Assembly: GCF_001559595.1 (NCBI RefSeq)
Contig: NZ_LNTY01000006.1
Span: forward strand, 248,001 to 312,000
DNA length: 64,000 nt
Reading direction: 5' to 3'
Source of the DNA: Enterovibrio coralii
GTDB taxonomy: Bacteria; Pseudomonadota; Gammaproteobacteria; Enterobacterales; Vibrionaceae
Shown here: one piece after another, positions 36,726 to 47,044 of the stretch
How the letters are laid out: each line of letters opens with the position of its first letter
How positions within the stretch are numbered: the first letter of the stretch is position 1
The notes under the pieces: model-generated
Seen by the model: only the letters and a program-made list of their open reading frames with translations
Told to the model about the DNA's origin: nothing
Databases searched by the model: none
Made by a program: the position numbers and the translations under genes

Positions 36726-36839
36726 GCACAGTTTAAGTGGCAGAACTTTGCTGAAATTAGGCAGAGGTTTGCCAAAAATTAAACACACCGATGACCATAA
36801 GATGCAAGCGTTCAGGTCATCGGTTAGAAGGAGTTAAAA

Positions 36840-38287
36840 ATGAAAGGCGATATCGGTGTAATTGGTCTGGCTGTAATGGGTCAGAACCTGATTTTGAACA
36901 TGAATGACAACGGCTTCCGTGTTGTAGCTTACAACCGTACCACTCAAAAGTTGACGAGTTCCTGGAAGGCGCAGCGAAAGGCACCAACATCATTGGTGCT
37001 TACTCTCTGGAAGATCTGGTAGAGAAGCTGGAAAAACCTCGCAAAGTGATGCTGATGGTTCGCGCAGGCGACGTTGTTGATCAGTTTATTAATGCACTGA
37101 CACCGCTGCTGGAAGAAGGTGACATCATCATCGATGGTGGTAACTCTAACTACCCAGACAGCACACGTCGTATGAAAGAGCTGGAAGAGAAAGGTCTGGT
37201 ATTCATCGGCGCAGGTGTGTCTGGTGGTGAAGAAGGTGCACGTTTTGGACCTTCAATCATGCCGGGTGGTAACCCAGCGGGTTGGCCTGCAGTTAAGCCT
37301 ATTTTCCAAGCGATTTCTGCGAAGACAGACAGCGGCGAAGCATGCTGTGATTGGGTTGGCCGTGAAGGTGCAGGCCACTTCGTGAAAATGGTTCACAACG
37401 GTATCGAATACGGCGACATGCAGCTGATCAGTGAAGCTTACCACTTCATGAAAGAAGGTCTGGGCATGAACCACGACGAAATGCAGGCAACCATGACTGC
37501 ATGGAACAAGACTGAACTGGATAGCTACCTGATGGAAATCAGCTCTGAAATCGTGGGTTACCGCGACGAAGAGGGCGAAATCGTTCTTGAGAAGATCCTA
37601 GATACTGCTGGCCAAAAAGGTACCGGTAAGTGGACGGGTATCAATGCGCTGGACTTCGGTATCCCACTGACGCTGATCACTGAATCTGTATTTGCGCGCG
37701 CATTGTCGGCTCGCAAAGAAGAGCGTGAAGAAGCAGCTGCACTTTTCCAACACAAGATTGCTCCAGTAGAAGGTGATCGTGAAGTGTGGTTGGAAGCACT
37801 GCGTCAAGCACTGCTGGCGGCGAAGATCATTTCTTACGCACAAGGCTTTATGCTGATCCGTGAAGCGTCAGAGCAATTCAACTGGGAACTGAACTACGGC
37901 AACGTTGCGCTGTTGTGGCGCGGCGGTTGTATCATCCGCAGTGCATTCTTGGGCAACATCCGTGACGCGTATGAAGCAAACCCAGACCTGAAATTCTTGG
38001 GCTCAGACGAGTACTTCAAGAACATTCTGGAAGACTGCATGGGTTCATGGCGTAAAGTTGTGGCTAAGACATTCGAAATCGGCCTGCCATCACCAGGTCT
38101 GTCTTCTGCACTGACTTTCCTTGACGGTTACACAACGGCGCGTCTGCCAGCTAACATGCTGCAAGCACAGCGCGATTACTTCGGTGCACACACTTACGAG
38201 CGCACTGACCGTCCACGTGGTGAGTTCTTCCACACAAACTGGACAGGTAAAGGCGGCGATACCGTATCGACGACTTACAACAGCTAA
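36840..38287 (+). CDS. gnd: 6-phosphogluconate dehydrogenase, decarboxylating (one frameshift)
   Basis: Makes ribulose 5-phosphate, CO2 and NADPH. Start MKGDIGVIGLAVMGQNL with AAGGAG 6 nt upstream. The frame breaks at 36950/36951: AAC CGT ACC ACT CAA AAG is followed by TTGACGAG, where one added G restores QKVDEFLEGAAKGTNIIGAYSLEDLVEK. Beyond, GVSGGEEGARFGPSIMPGG, FVKMVHNGIEYGDMQ and the C-terminal FHTNWTGKGGD are all as expected. Corrected length is 482 residues, usual for Vibrionaceae. An essential-type metabolic gene with one clean break is best read as a consensus error. Confidence 0.94.
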
Positions 38288-38308
38288 TTGTTGATGTCAG
38301 CGTAAAAA

Positions 38309-38346
38309 TAAAAATGCCAGTCAGAATATCTGACTGGCATTTTTTC
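38309..38346. terminator. Bidirectional terminator between gnd and doeD
   Basis: Stem ATGCCAGTCAG/CTGACTGGCAT, loop AATAT, flanked by A-run and T-run; it fits both converging transcripts. Confidence 0.9.
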
Positions 38347-38360
38347 TTTCAGGGCTTGTT

Positions 38361-39773
38361 CTACGCTGCTTTCCAACCGCCGCTGTGTACGAGTTTATCC
38401 GTGACTTTGTTTACGGCCTTCTCTGCGCGTTCAACAATGTCATCGATGTCTGCGCGGTTCACGACGAGAGGCGGGGCAAAGCCTAAGATGTCACCATGTG
38501 GCATGGCACGGGCAATAAGACCTTCCTCTAAGCATGCAGCCGCGACTTGAGGCCCGACTTTCAGATTTGGGTCAAAGTGTGCGCGGTTGTTCTTGTCACT
38601 CGAAAATTCCAATGCATGCAGCAACCCAATACCGCGAGAGTCACCAATCAAAGGATGATCTGCGAAGGTCTCTTTCATACGTTGCTGGAAGTAGGCTCCG
38701 GTGTCTTTAGCGTTTTGTGTCAGATTCTCACGCTCGATGATATCGAGGTTGCACATCGCTGAGGCAGCACCCAATGGATGACCAGAGTAAGTGTAGCCGT
38801 GGCCAATTGCACCCCATTGATCTGTACCGTCTTCCAGCACTTTCCACACGCGTTCACCGACCATGACGCCTGACAGAGGTTGATAAGCAGACGTCAAACC
38901 TTTCGCGACAGTGATAAGGTCTGGTTTCATGTCGTAATAGAGCGAGCCGAAGTCCGCGCCGAGTCGGCCGAAGCCACACACGACTTCGTCCGCAATCAGC
39001 AGAATGTCATATTTGTCGAGCACTCTGCGAATGGCTGACCAGTATCCTTCTGGTGGTGGCACTATGCCGCCCGTACCTAAAACAGGCTCAGCAATCATTG
39101 CGGCAACTGTTTCTGGACCTTCAGAAATGATCATGTTTTCCAATTCAAGCGCACAGTAAGCAGAGAATTCCAATTCACTCATGTCATTGTCTACACGGCG
39201 GTAGTAGTAGGGCGCAACAGTGTGTTTGATCCGCTCCAGCGGTAAATCAAAATGGGCGTGAAACAGGGGCAATCCTGTCAGTGAGCCAGACGCGATACTT
39301 GAACCATGATAGCCACGATCGCGTGAGATGATTTTCTTCTTCTCAGGCAGTCCGCGTGCATTGTTGTGATACCAAACGAGTTTGAGTTGGGTTTCGTTGG
39401 CATCACTGCCCGACATACCGTAGTAAACCTTGCTCATGCCTTGTCCTGCCATTTTGATAATGCGTTCAGACAAAGGAATGAGAGCCTCATTGGTGTGCCC
39501 AACATAGGTGTGGTAGTAAGCGAGCTTCTTGGCTTGCTCGTAGATGGCTTCTGCCATCTCTTCACGTCCGTATCCAATGTTGACGCAGTAAAGGCCCGCG
39601 AAGCCATCAATTAACTCTACGCCTTCTGAATCGGTGATACGGATGCCTTTTGCATTCGTGATAATGCGACCTGGCATATCGCCGTCTGCGTATTGCTTGA
39701 GATGGGTCGATGCATGAAAGACATGCTGACGGTCTAATTCCAACAGTGCTTTAGTATCGATATTCTTGTTCAT
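38361..39773 (-). CDS. doeD: Diaminobutyrate aminotransferase, ectoine degradation (DoeD-like)
   Basis: A 470-residue class III PLP aminotransferase. Visible are MSGSDANETQLKLVWYHNNARG, RGYHGSSIASGSLTGLP, ADEVVCGFGRLG and the PLP lysine in TVAKGLTSAYQPLSGV. Length and sequence fit DoeD, which converts L-2,4-diaminobutyrate to aspartate semialdehyde in ectoine catabolism. Family alone would allow other omega-amino acid substrates, but the neighbours (dehydrogenase, AsnC-type regulator, deacetylase and ectoine hydrolase) make the doe assignment strong. It is 12 bp after doeC. Confidence 0.88.
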   Translation of the reverse strand: MNKNIDTKALLELDRQHVFHASTHLKQYADGDMPGRIITNAKGIRITDSEGVELIDGFAGLYCVNIGYGREEMAEAIYEQAKKLAYYHTYVGHTNEALIPLSERIIKMAGQGMSKVYYGMSGSDANETQLKLVWYHNNARGLPEKKKIISRDRGYHGSSIASGSLTGLPLFHAHFDLPLERIKHTVAPYYYRRVDNDMSELEFSAYCALELENMIISEGPETVAAMIAEPVLGTGGIVPPPEGYWSAIRRVLDKYDILLIADEVVCGFGRLGADFGSLYYDMKPDLITVAKGLTSAYQPLSGVMVGERVWKVLEDGTDQWGAIGHGYTYSGHPLGAASAMCNLDIIERENLTQNAKDTGAYFQQRMKETFADHPLIGDSRGIGLLHALEFSSDKNNRAHFDPNLKVGPQVAAACLEEGLIARAMPHGDILGFAPPLVVNRADIDDIVERAEKAVNKVTDKLVHSGGWKAA

Positions 39774-39785
39774 GGCTAACTCCTT

Positions 39786-41291
39786 TTAAATGCCGCCAGT
39801 AATGTTTAAACCGCCTAGGCAGTAGTATTTAATCTCGCTATATTCATCAAAGCCGTGTCGGCTGCCTTCCCGTCCCAAACCAGATTGCTTCATGCCGCCA
39901 AAGGGAATCGGGTGGCCGGTCATTTTCACGCTGTTAATACTGACCATGCCAAATTCAAGGCCACGCATAAGCGTCCAAATCTGTCTGACATCATGGCCGT
40001 AGACATAGGCCGCAAGCCCGTATTCAGTGTCATTGGCTGCCGCGATGACCTCAGGAAGGGTGTCGTAGGGAATGAGCCCGGCGACGGGACAGAAATTCTC
40101 TTCGCGGTAGACCGCCATGTCGGGCGTGATATTGGTCAGCAGAACAGGGTGAAAGAAGTTACCGTCTGATACAGATTGAGGTTTCCCTGCAACCAGCTTT
40201 GCACCTTTATTCAATGCGTCGTCTACGATCTTTCTGGCTTTGGTGACAGCCTGTTCGTTGATGAGTGGGCCAATGTCTGTGACCGGATCAAGGCCGTTAC
40301 CGACCTTGAGCTTTTGCATTTCAGTGGCGAATGCGTCAGTGAATGCATCAAATTTCTCTCTGGGCACGAAGATGCGATTCGCAGCGAGGCAATCTTGTCC
40401 TGATGTCTGAAACTTGGCATCGACAGCCGCTTTTGCGGCTTCGTGAATGTCCATGTCTGGCAACACGATAAAGGGCGCGTTTCCGCCCAATTCCATTGAG
40501 CATTTCTTCACGGTGTCGGCACTCTGTCTTAGCAACAGCTTTCCTACTCGTGTTGAGCCAGTGAAAGACAGTGCCTTCACTTTCTCGGAGCAAGACAAGG
40601 TTGCCGAGATCATAGGTGCATCGCCTGTGACGACATTAAAAACGCCAGCGGGAATACCAGCTCGCTCAGCCAATTCCGCTAACGCCAGCGCAGAAAAGGG
40701 CGTTTCTTCAGCGGGTTTAACAATGACGGTACAACCAATGGCGAGAGCTGCCGCCGCTTTGCGGGTGATCATCGCACTCGGGAAATTCCATGGTGTGATC
40801 AACGCAGCAACGCCAATAGGCTCCCGAATAGTCGCTAAATGCGCATTGGGAATATGGCTTGGGATGGTTTCACCGTAGGCTCGTCGGGCTTCCTCTGCAA
40901 ACCAACGAATGAAGGAAGCGCCATAGTCGATTTCTCCCCGCGCTTCGTCGAGCGTTTTACCTTGCTCTAACACCATCAAACGGGCTAAGTCTTCACGGTT
41001 TTCTTTTATCTTGTCATGCCACAACATCAATCCCGCTGCGCGATTGTCAGCGGAAAGGGCTCTCCAGTGTTTGAAGGCAGCCTCCGCTGCTTCAATTGCG
41101 TGATCAACTTGCGATTTTTCCAACGAGGTGATGTAACCCAGCACATCATTGTCTGCCGGGTTAGTAACCGCGATATCCGCATTACCGGCAATCCACTTGC
41201 CGTTAACGTAAGCGAGTTGTTTAAACAGGCGCGAGTCTTTGAGTTGGGCGAGAATCGCGTCGTTGCTTTTATGTAGATTTAGCGCAGCCAT
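39786..41291 (-). CDS. doeC: NAD(P)-dependent aldehyde dehydrogenase, aspartate-semialdehyde type (DoeC-like)
   Basis: A 501-residue ALDH close to succinate-semialdehyde dehydrogenase GabD. Motifs: ITPWNFPSAMITRKAAAALAIGCTVIVKPAEETP, FTGSTRVGK, catalytic Glu in SMELGGNAPFIV and catalytic Cys in FQTSGQDCLAANR. I chose ATG 41291, with GGGGG 5-6 nt upstream, over ATG 41309. In the doe context it would oxidise aspartate semialdehyde to aspartate. A GABA-shunt SSADH alone remains possible, but no gabT-type gene other than doeD is near. Confidence 0.86.
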   Translation of the reverse strand: MAALNLHKSNDAILAQLKDSRLFKQLAYVNGKWIAGNADIAVTNPADNDVLGYITSLEKSQVDHAIEAAEAAFKHWRALSADNRAAGLMLWHDKIKENREDLARLMVLEQGKTLDEARGEIDYGASFIRWFAEEARRAYGETIPSHIPNAHLATIREPIGVAALITPWNFPSAMITRKAAAALAIGCTVIVKPAEETPFSALALAELAERAGIPAGVFNVVTGDAPMISATLSCSEKVKALSFTGSTRVGKLLLRQSADTVKKCSMELGGNAPFIVLPDMDIHEAAKAAVDAKFQTSGQDCLAANRIFVPREKFDAFTDAFATEMQKLKVGNGLDPVTDIGPLINEQAVTKARKIVDDALNKGAKLVAGKPQSVSDGNFFHPVLLTNITPDMAVYREENFCPVAGLIPYDTLPEVIAAANDTEYGLAAYVYGHDVRQIWTLMRGLEFGMVSINSVKMTGHPIPFGGMKQSGLGREGSRHGFDEYSEIKYYCLGGLNITGGI

Positions 41292-41437
41292 AGGACCCCC
41301 TACGCACAAAGTGAATACACTTAAACTCTACGAGCGTGAGGGAGAATCTGTTTTCTGATGGCAGGGAAATGACTTGGTGTTTTTTCTGAATTTCAGCGAA
41401 TAAGTTTGTCTTTTTTCTGTGACGTTAATAACCCACT

Positions 41438-41917
41438 CTATTGCTTCAAGTTTTCGTCGATATCGAACGGGTCTTTCTGATGCTTTACCGTCTTGGTGAC
41501 GATGTAGGTGTAATAGCGTTCAATGCCAAGATCTGACATCAGCCAGCTGTCTATCAATCGTTGGTATTGGTCGATGTCTTCTGTAACAACGCGAAGGATA
41601 TAGTCCACGCCGCCACCTGTTGAAAAGCAATCGGCCACTTCCGGACAGTCGAGCATGGTTTGTTCAAAGCGTTGGAAGTGGCTGACATCATGTTTGCCGA
41701 GCGAGATTTCCACCATAACGGGGGTTTTCTTTTGGAAGATTTGAGGGTTGATACGCGCACTGTACCCTTCGATGATACCAGCCTCTTCAAGACGTTTTAC
41801 GCGTTCCCAACAAGGGCTGATGGAGAGGTTTATAGCCTCAGCCAGATGAGATTTGGTAATTCGCCCCTGAGTGGCAAGAACCTGAAGAATTTTGAGATCA
41901 TATTTGTCTAATCGCAT
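41438..41917 (-). CDS. doeX: AsnC/Lrp family regulator DoeX
   Basis: A 159-residue Lrp-type regulator. Residues 1-60 hold the helix-turn-helix (LDKYDLKILQVLATQGRITKSHLAEAINLSISPCWERVKRLEEAGII); the rest is the RAM domain (DCFSTGGGVDYILRVVTEDIDQYQRLI). It sits between doeB and doeC, the same relative neighbourhood as doeX in Halomonas elongata, where it is thought to control ectoine degradation. A 146-bp gap precedes doeC, so doeC-doeD may have their own promoter. Confidence 0.9.
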   Translation of the reverse strand: MRLDKYDLKILQVLATQGRITKSHLAEAINLSISPCWERVKRLEEAGIIEGYSARINPQIFQKKTPVMVEISLGKHDVSHFQRFEQTMLDCPEVADCFSTGGGVDYILRVVTEDIDQYQRLIDSWLMSDLGIERYYTYIVTKTVKHQKDPFDIDENLKQ

Positions 41918-41977
41918 CGCTAATCCTTGTTCTGATTTACTAATCGTGGCACAGGGTTAGCGGGTTTCCCAGTTTCG

Positions 41978-42993
41978 CTAAGGACTTAAGATTGGCTTTG
42001 CGATTACGACAAAGGTGTCACCAATGTTGATGAGCGAATGATGACGTACCGCGCAGACGACGCCATCTGTCGTGGCATAGTATTTTTCTGGCGTTGCACC
42101 CGTTCTTTCCACCGAGTGAATGGTGGCAATCAAATCGCCTTTCACGACAAGTTGACCCAGTTTTACCGCAAGCTCCATGATTCCCCGATGTTCGCTTTGT
42201 GCGTAACATTTGGCACTGGGTATTTCCATGGCTTTTGGCTCTGCAGGTGGGTCAATGTAGTTTTTCAGCAAGATGCCGCTGTAAACAAGGAAGTTATGAA
42301 TCCCGCGGTCGGCCATCGCAACGGTTTCCGGTGATGTCGAACCGCCGCCACCCAGCTCCGTGGTAACGAATACTTTTTTCTGTTTCTCTACCGCTGTGTC
42401 ATAGAGCGAAGTTGGTCCATTTCTTCGATGTAGAAATAATAAGGTGCTCCAAATAGCCTTGCACCTTCCCAACAGCGTAATTCTTGTAGTTTGTCTGGAA
42501 GTCGATGAGCCGCCGCATACGGGAGAATATCGAGCGTTTTTCCGCCGGAGTGGATATCCAGTGCGGTGTCGCACATTGGAATCAACACGCGGTTGAAGTA
42601 ATCCGCGATTTGCTCTGTTACCGAACCTTGGGGATGACCTGGAAAAGCACGGTTCATGTTGCCGCCATCAATCGGAGAAACGCGACTTCCTGCTTCGACA
42701 GCAGGATGATTCATCATAGGGATGATGATCACACGACCTTTGATTTGTTTCGGTTTAAGCTTAGTACAGAGCTTTTGAAGTGAGATGATGCCTTCATATT
42801 CATCACCGTGATTTCCGCCTGTTAACAGTGCCGTTTGTCCGTCACCGTTTTTCACAACGGTTATGGGAATCATCACGGCTCCCCATGCTGACTGATCGCT
42901 GGAGTAGGGCAGCTTTAAAAATCCGTGCTGAATACCATCTGCATTAAAGTCGATGTTGGTACTTATTGCTGAAGGCGGCAATCGTTTAGGCAT
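41978..42993 (-). CDS. doeB: N-alpha-acetyl-L-2,4-diaminobutyrate deacetylase DoeB (one frameshift)
   Basis: An AstE/aspartoacylase-type zinc deacylase of about 338 residues when corrected. Zinc site: GGNHGDEYEG (His and Glu) and LDIHSGG (His); also MNRAFPGHPQGSVTEQIA. The frame breaks at about 42420 after YYFYIEE; one added A gives ENGPTSLYDTAVEKQKKVFVTTELGGGGS, matching the family. DoeB removes acetate from N-acetyl-diaminobutyrate, the product of DoeA, to give diaminobutyrate for DoeD. It starts 16 bp after doeA. Confidence 0.9.
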
Positions 42994-43009
42994 CGGCTTA
43001 TCCTGTCAC

Positions 43010-44196
43010 TTAATGTTTAACAAACAACTGTCTGGGGAAATCACAGAGCGTTTTTGCACCACGTCGGGTGATCACTATGCTTTCGGTCGTCTCCATTCCC
43101 CAGTCATCCATCCAAAGTCCTGGCATAAAGTGGAATGTCATGCCTTCTTTTAAGATGGTTTGATCTGAAGGACGAAGGCTCATCGTTCTCTCGCCCCAGT
43201 CAGGAGGATAGCTTAGCCCAATCGGGTAGCCACATCGAGAACCGCCACGGTCAAAGCCATATTTCGCCATGGTTTTGTCGAGTGCATCGGCAATGTCACC
43301 GCATGTGTTGCCGGGTCTTGCAACGGCGAGCCCCGCTTCTAAACCTTCATTCAGGGCGTCGTTTGCTCGCTTGAAATGATCGGCAGCTCACCCAAATAAA
43401 TGGTTCGCGAGAGAGGACAATGATAACGGCGATGCACGCCTGCCATTTCAATAAACGTGCCTTCACCTTTCTTAAATGGACGGTCATCCCACGTTAGGTG
43501 AGGTGCGGACGCATCAACGCCTGAAGGCAGCAGGGGAACAATGGCTGCATAGTCGCCGAAATGATCACCGTGACCGATAACAGCGTGCTTGTTAATTTCC
43601 GCAACCAAAATGTGTTTTGGCAACCCTGGTTCAATCAATTCGTACGCCACGCGATGCATGTTCTCCACGATCTTAGCGGCCGCCTTCATATATTTGAGCT
43701 CTTGATAAGATTTTTCTGCGCGGCACCAATTCACCAAAGCCGTGGCGTCAACTAACGAGGCTAGGGGCAAGTTATCTCGAAGTGCTTCGAAGGCGGTGGC
43801 ACTGAAATAGTAGTTGTCTTTCTCTACGCCAATGTGACCACGGTCCCATTGCAATTCAGGCAAGATATGGTTGGCGAGAAACTCCATTGGATGTAGAGGG
43901 GGATTCATAACGTAATGGTCGGGATACGCCGTGATATTTTCAGGATGCATAAACACAGTGCGACGCGCGCCATTCGCATCTTGTCTGCGACCAAACCAAA
44001 GAGGTTCTCCGCTTAGACCCAAAACGACACATTGAGGCACGTAAAAAGACCAACCGTCGTATCCAGTCAGCCAAGCCATGTTTGAGGGATCGTGTACCAG
44101 CAGGACATCGATCTCTTTTTCTAGCATTGCGGCACGTACCTTTGCGATACGTGAATAGAACTCTTCCAGTGAAAAGTTGAGTGAGATTTCGCTCAT
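43010..44196 (-). CDS. doeA: Ectoine hydrolase DoeA (M24/creatinase family, one frameshift)
   Basis: Opens the ring of ectoine to N-acetyl-2,4-diaminobutyrate. The N-terminal creatinase-like domain includes IDVLLVHDPSNMAWLTGYDGWSFYVPQ and YPDHYVMNPPLHPM; the pita-bread domain includes NKHAVIGHGDHFGDYAAIVPLLPSG. The frame breaks at 43381/43382; one added G gives GELPDHFKRANDALNEG and joins the C-terminal part (GYPIGLSYPPDWGERTMSL). Corrected length is about 395 residues, as in Halomonas DoeA. AAGGAG lies 8 nt before the start. First gene of the doe cluster. Confidence 0.9.
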
Positions 44197-44950
44197 GCCT
44201 CAAACTCCTTCTATACCGCCCAATGGACGAACGTTGACGTTCAACAGTCATCGCCAATCACCCATGAGAACCAAGTTCGGAGCCGATACTCGGGCTCATT
44301 ATCAGGGTGTTTGTTTTGCCGTTCTCTTTCGGCTTTACTGCCTTAGCGCGTGTGTTTTTGGCTGTCTCCTTTTTACTGGTTTTCACGGTATGCATAGCCG
44401 TGGCAGTCAAAAATGGTAGAGGCTTTGTTTCACGCTCTCCTAACACTTACATTAGTGATTAATATTTAGTCAATCAATTTGTTAGACGTAATAAATGCGC
44501 TACTGGTTCAATTTGGCAACAAATTCCCTTCAAGGCGGCGTGTCTTGCTGCTTGTCTCAAAAATGGAAATTCGGTGATTTAGTTTGCCGGACATGTGAGT
44601 ACTCTGAGAAGGAAGGTCATTTTTCCACCGAGTAATTTTGGCAAGATGAGGCTCATGATCTGCGGTTGAATTCCCAGAAGCATTGCGGGTGAGCGTGTCT
44701 TGGATTCGATGTTGAAAAAGCCGTCAATGAAACCAAGTGTTTTTTCATTAAAACGCCAAATTTCAGGCACGATATTTTGACGTTTTATGGTGATTTTAAG
44801 GCTTTGAGCTAACTTGGAAGCTAAAGGATGCATTTTGTAATCATTTGAAATAGTTATGTTCGATGATTAACCATAATTTCGTTGTTGGTAACAAAGCTCA
44901 CATATATAATCCGCGAAATTTTAATACCTAATGAATAACATCGGTACCAT
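44197..44950. other. Long intergenic region doeA / EIIC-EAL
   Basis: 754 bp between divergent genes. It contains the doeA promoter and inverted repeat. Short frames exist (minus 44579-44833, 84 codons; plus 44177-44419) but have no recognised features or convincing ribosome sites, so no gene is called. The last ~100 bp before 44951 are AT-rich and promoter-like. Confidence 0.45.
44229..44242. promoter_or_regulatory. Candidate operator upstream of doeA
   Basis: Inverted repeat GAACGT-TG-ACGTTC (perfect 6+2+6), 33 bp before the doeA start codon. It could bind DoeX or another ectoine-responsive regulator; this is inferred from symmetry and position only. Confidence 0.35.
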
Positions 44951-46984
44951 ATGGTGAAACTGCCTTCTTTAAGGTCCTGTTACGATACGTATGTTCGCGA
45001 CATTTCTATTGTTTTTTTGCTTCTTCTGCCATTAACGATATGTAATGCAATTTCTCTGTTTTCTGGCCACTTTTTAAACTTTGCCGAGCAGGGGGAGTTA
45101 GCGAAGCGCTTTTTCTATTTTTCCGACCTTTTGATCGGTGTTTATCCGACCGCGCTTTGTATTATCACGACGTATTATCTGTCGTCGAAGCATAACACCA
45201 GTCCAATGGTGGTGATTCCGTACGCATTGGTTATGTTTACGGGAATTTCGATTGCGAATGATTTGGTGGCACCACACAACGGGTTACCCAATAACCCGTT
45301 AATTGCGTTGTTGACGGCGTTGATTGCCTCTTCGTGGTGTGTGGCATTCAGAGTGTTTCCGCTTGACCCATCGCGCATCGACTTTGTAAGCGCGTTGTAT
45401 AAGCAATCGGCGCACTTTTTTGGTTTCCTTTTGCTGACTGTGTTTTTTAACCAAGTCGTTGGAAGCATCATCCTCGAATCTGATGTGATCAGTGGCAACC
45501 TCACGTTGAATCCACTGACAATCAGCGGTGGCCTTTTCTATCAGTTCATTTTGGGACTGTTGGGTTCAATTGGTATCAATGGTCACAACTTCCTGTTTCG
45601 TGCGAAGCAGCAGTTATATGAAGACACAAAAAACAACCTTGATGCTTGGGAGATGGGCGAAGCACCATTAAACATCCTGGGGCAGGGCTTCTATGATGCT
45701 TTTCTAGCGATTGGTGGCTCTGGGAGCACCATGAGTTTGCTGCTTTGTATTTTGATTTTTTCAAAGGATAAACGACACATTACGTTGGCCTTGTCGGCGT
45801 TGCCTTTGGTGATGTTCAACATCAACGAACTGTTGCTATTTGGTTTGCCAATCATCTTTAACCCAACACTGATTGCGCCTTTCGTGTTGGTGCCAATGAT
45901 CAGTTTTGTGGTGGTTTATGGTGTGATGGCTCTTGGTTTGGTCAATCCTGTTAGTGCCATTGTTGATTGGATGACACCACCGCTTATTAGTGGTTACTTG
46001 GCGACAAACAACAGTATTGGTGGTGTGATCCTTCAGGTGCTTGTGATTGCTATTGGTGTGATGGTTTACAGACCGTTTTACCTGCATTACGCCGGCAAGA
46101 GTAACATTGATGCCCGAGCGATGATTCGTCGCCACGCATTGGAGAAAAGCACACTGACATCCTTCCTTGGTGAGGTTAACCAATCGATGGGTGGACACGT
46201 TAACCGTCACGAAGTCAGCCAGCGCGTAGGTAAGATGATGACTCGCGGAAGCTTTGTCATGTATTACCAACCACAGGTAAACCTGAAAGATCCTTCGGAC
46301 GTTGCTTATGAATCACTGGTGAGGTATCGCACCGACGATGGACAAATTGTGCCACCAATGTTCATTAAAGACTTCCATCAGGTAGGGGCGATTAAACAAC
46401 TAGACGAGCTGGTCATTGACCTTGTGTTGCAAGATCTGAAGCGTTTACCGCTATCCGCAGGCTGCCGCGTTGGCGTAAACATTTCAGCTGAGTCTGTTTC
46501 GGACCCTGACATTGTGGATTACATCGCCGAGCGTCTTTATCACTATGGCGTGTCTCCGACCTCTCTTGAGTTAGAAGTGACCGAAGAAGCTATTTTGGAA
46601 GACCACGTTCAGATCAGACAAAACATCGAAATCCTTCAAGGGTTGGGCGTCAAAGTTGCGATTGATGACTTCGGGGCAGGGTACGCATCGTTCCCGCATC
46701 TATTGAAGTTTAATTTCGACAAGGTGAAACTCGACCGCTCATTGCTTCTCAATGCGACGGAAGAGCGGGGCCAAAACCTCTATCAATTGCTGGCAAAAAT
46801 CAGTGAAGTAACAGGCTGTGCGTTGGTGGCAGAAGGTATCGAAACCGAGAAGGACGTGGCGTTTGTCGAAAGCTGTGGCATTGATATCTGTCAGGGCTTC
46901 TACTTCGCGAAACCGATGCCGCTTGAAGATGCTGTCGGTTGGGCGTCGAACAAATCTGTGCTTGAATCCGTTAAGCACGCTTAG
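44951..46984 (+). CDS. PTS-EIIC-like membrane domain fused to EAL domain (second copy)
   Basis: A 677-residue membrane protein, intact. Residues ~15-380 form a lactose/cellobiose-EIIC-like domain sharing GGSGSTMSLLLCILIFSKDKR and FNINELLLFGLPIIFNP with the protein at 6254. The EAL domain runs ~425-670. The signature EAL is ESL here (454-456, YESLVRY), with the metal Glu kept; GVNISAES, EVTEEAI, IDDFGAGYAS (571-580), KLDRSLL and AEGIETEKD are present, so it may still be active. It lacks PTS phosphorylation modules. It is divergent from doeA and single. Likely a membrane-signal-controlled c-di-GMP phosphodiesterase. Confidence 0.88.
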   Translation: MVKLPSLRSCYDTYVRDISIVFLLLLPLTICNAISLFSGHFLNFAEQGELAKRFFYFSDLLIGVYPTALCIITTYYLSSKHNTSPMVVIPYALVMFTGISIANDLVAPHNGLPNNPLIALLTALIASSWCVAFRVFPLDPSRIDFVSALYKQSAHFFGFLLLTVFFNQVVGSIILESDVISGNLTLNPLTISGGLFYQFILGLLGSIGINGHNFLFRAKQQLYEDTKNNLDAWEMGEAPLNILGQGFYDAFLAIGGSGSTMSLLLCILIFSKDKRHITLALSALPLVMFNINELLLFGLPIIFNPTLIAPFVLVPMISFVVVYGVMALGLVNPVSAIVDWMTPPLISGYLATNNSIGGVILQVLVIAIGVMVYRPFYLHYAGKSNIDARAMIRRHALEKSTLTSFLGEVNQSMGGHVNRHEVSQRVGKMMTRGSFVMYYQPQVNLKDPSDVAYESLVRYRTDDGQIVPPMFIKDFHQVGAIKQLDELVIDLVLQDLKRLPLSAGCRVGVNISAESVSDPDIVDYIAERLYHYGVSPTSLELEVTEEAILEDHVQIRQNIEILQGLGVKVAIDDFGAGYASFPHLLKFNFDKVKLDRSLLLNATEERGQNLYQLLAKISEVTGCALVAEGIETEKDVAFVESCGIDICQGFYFAKPMPLEDAVGWASNKSVLESVKHA

Positions 46985-46990
46985 AGATCA

Positions 46991-47022
46991 AAAAAGCCGT
47001 GGTATCGACCACGGCTTTTTCT
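46991..47022. terminator. Bidirectional terminator
   Basis: Perfect 13-bp stem AAAAAGCCGTGGT/ACCACGGCTTTTT with loop ATCG, between the converging EIIC-EAL and FKBP genes. Confidence 0.92.
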
Positions 47023-47044
47023 TATCTGAATTGTGAATGGCTGA

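Noticed and set aside
44258..44446. Minus-strand 62-codon frame upstream of doeA
   Set aside because: Lys/Thr-rich sequence with no motif and opposite hydrophobic shadow frames; not supported.
44579..44833. Minus-strand 84-codon frame in the doeA/EIIC-EAL spacer
   Set aside because: No family, signal or convincing ribosome site; AT-rich spacer can give this by chance. Left as unassigned.
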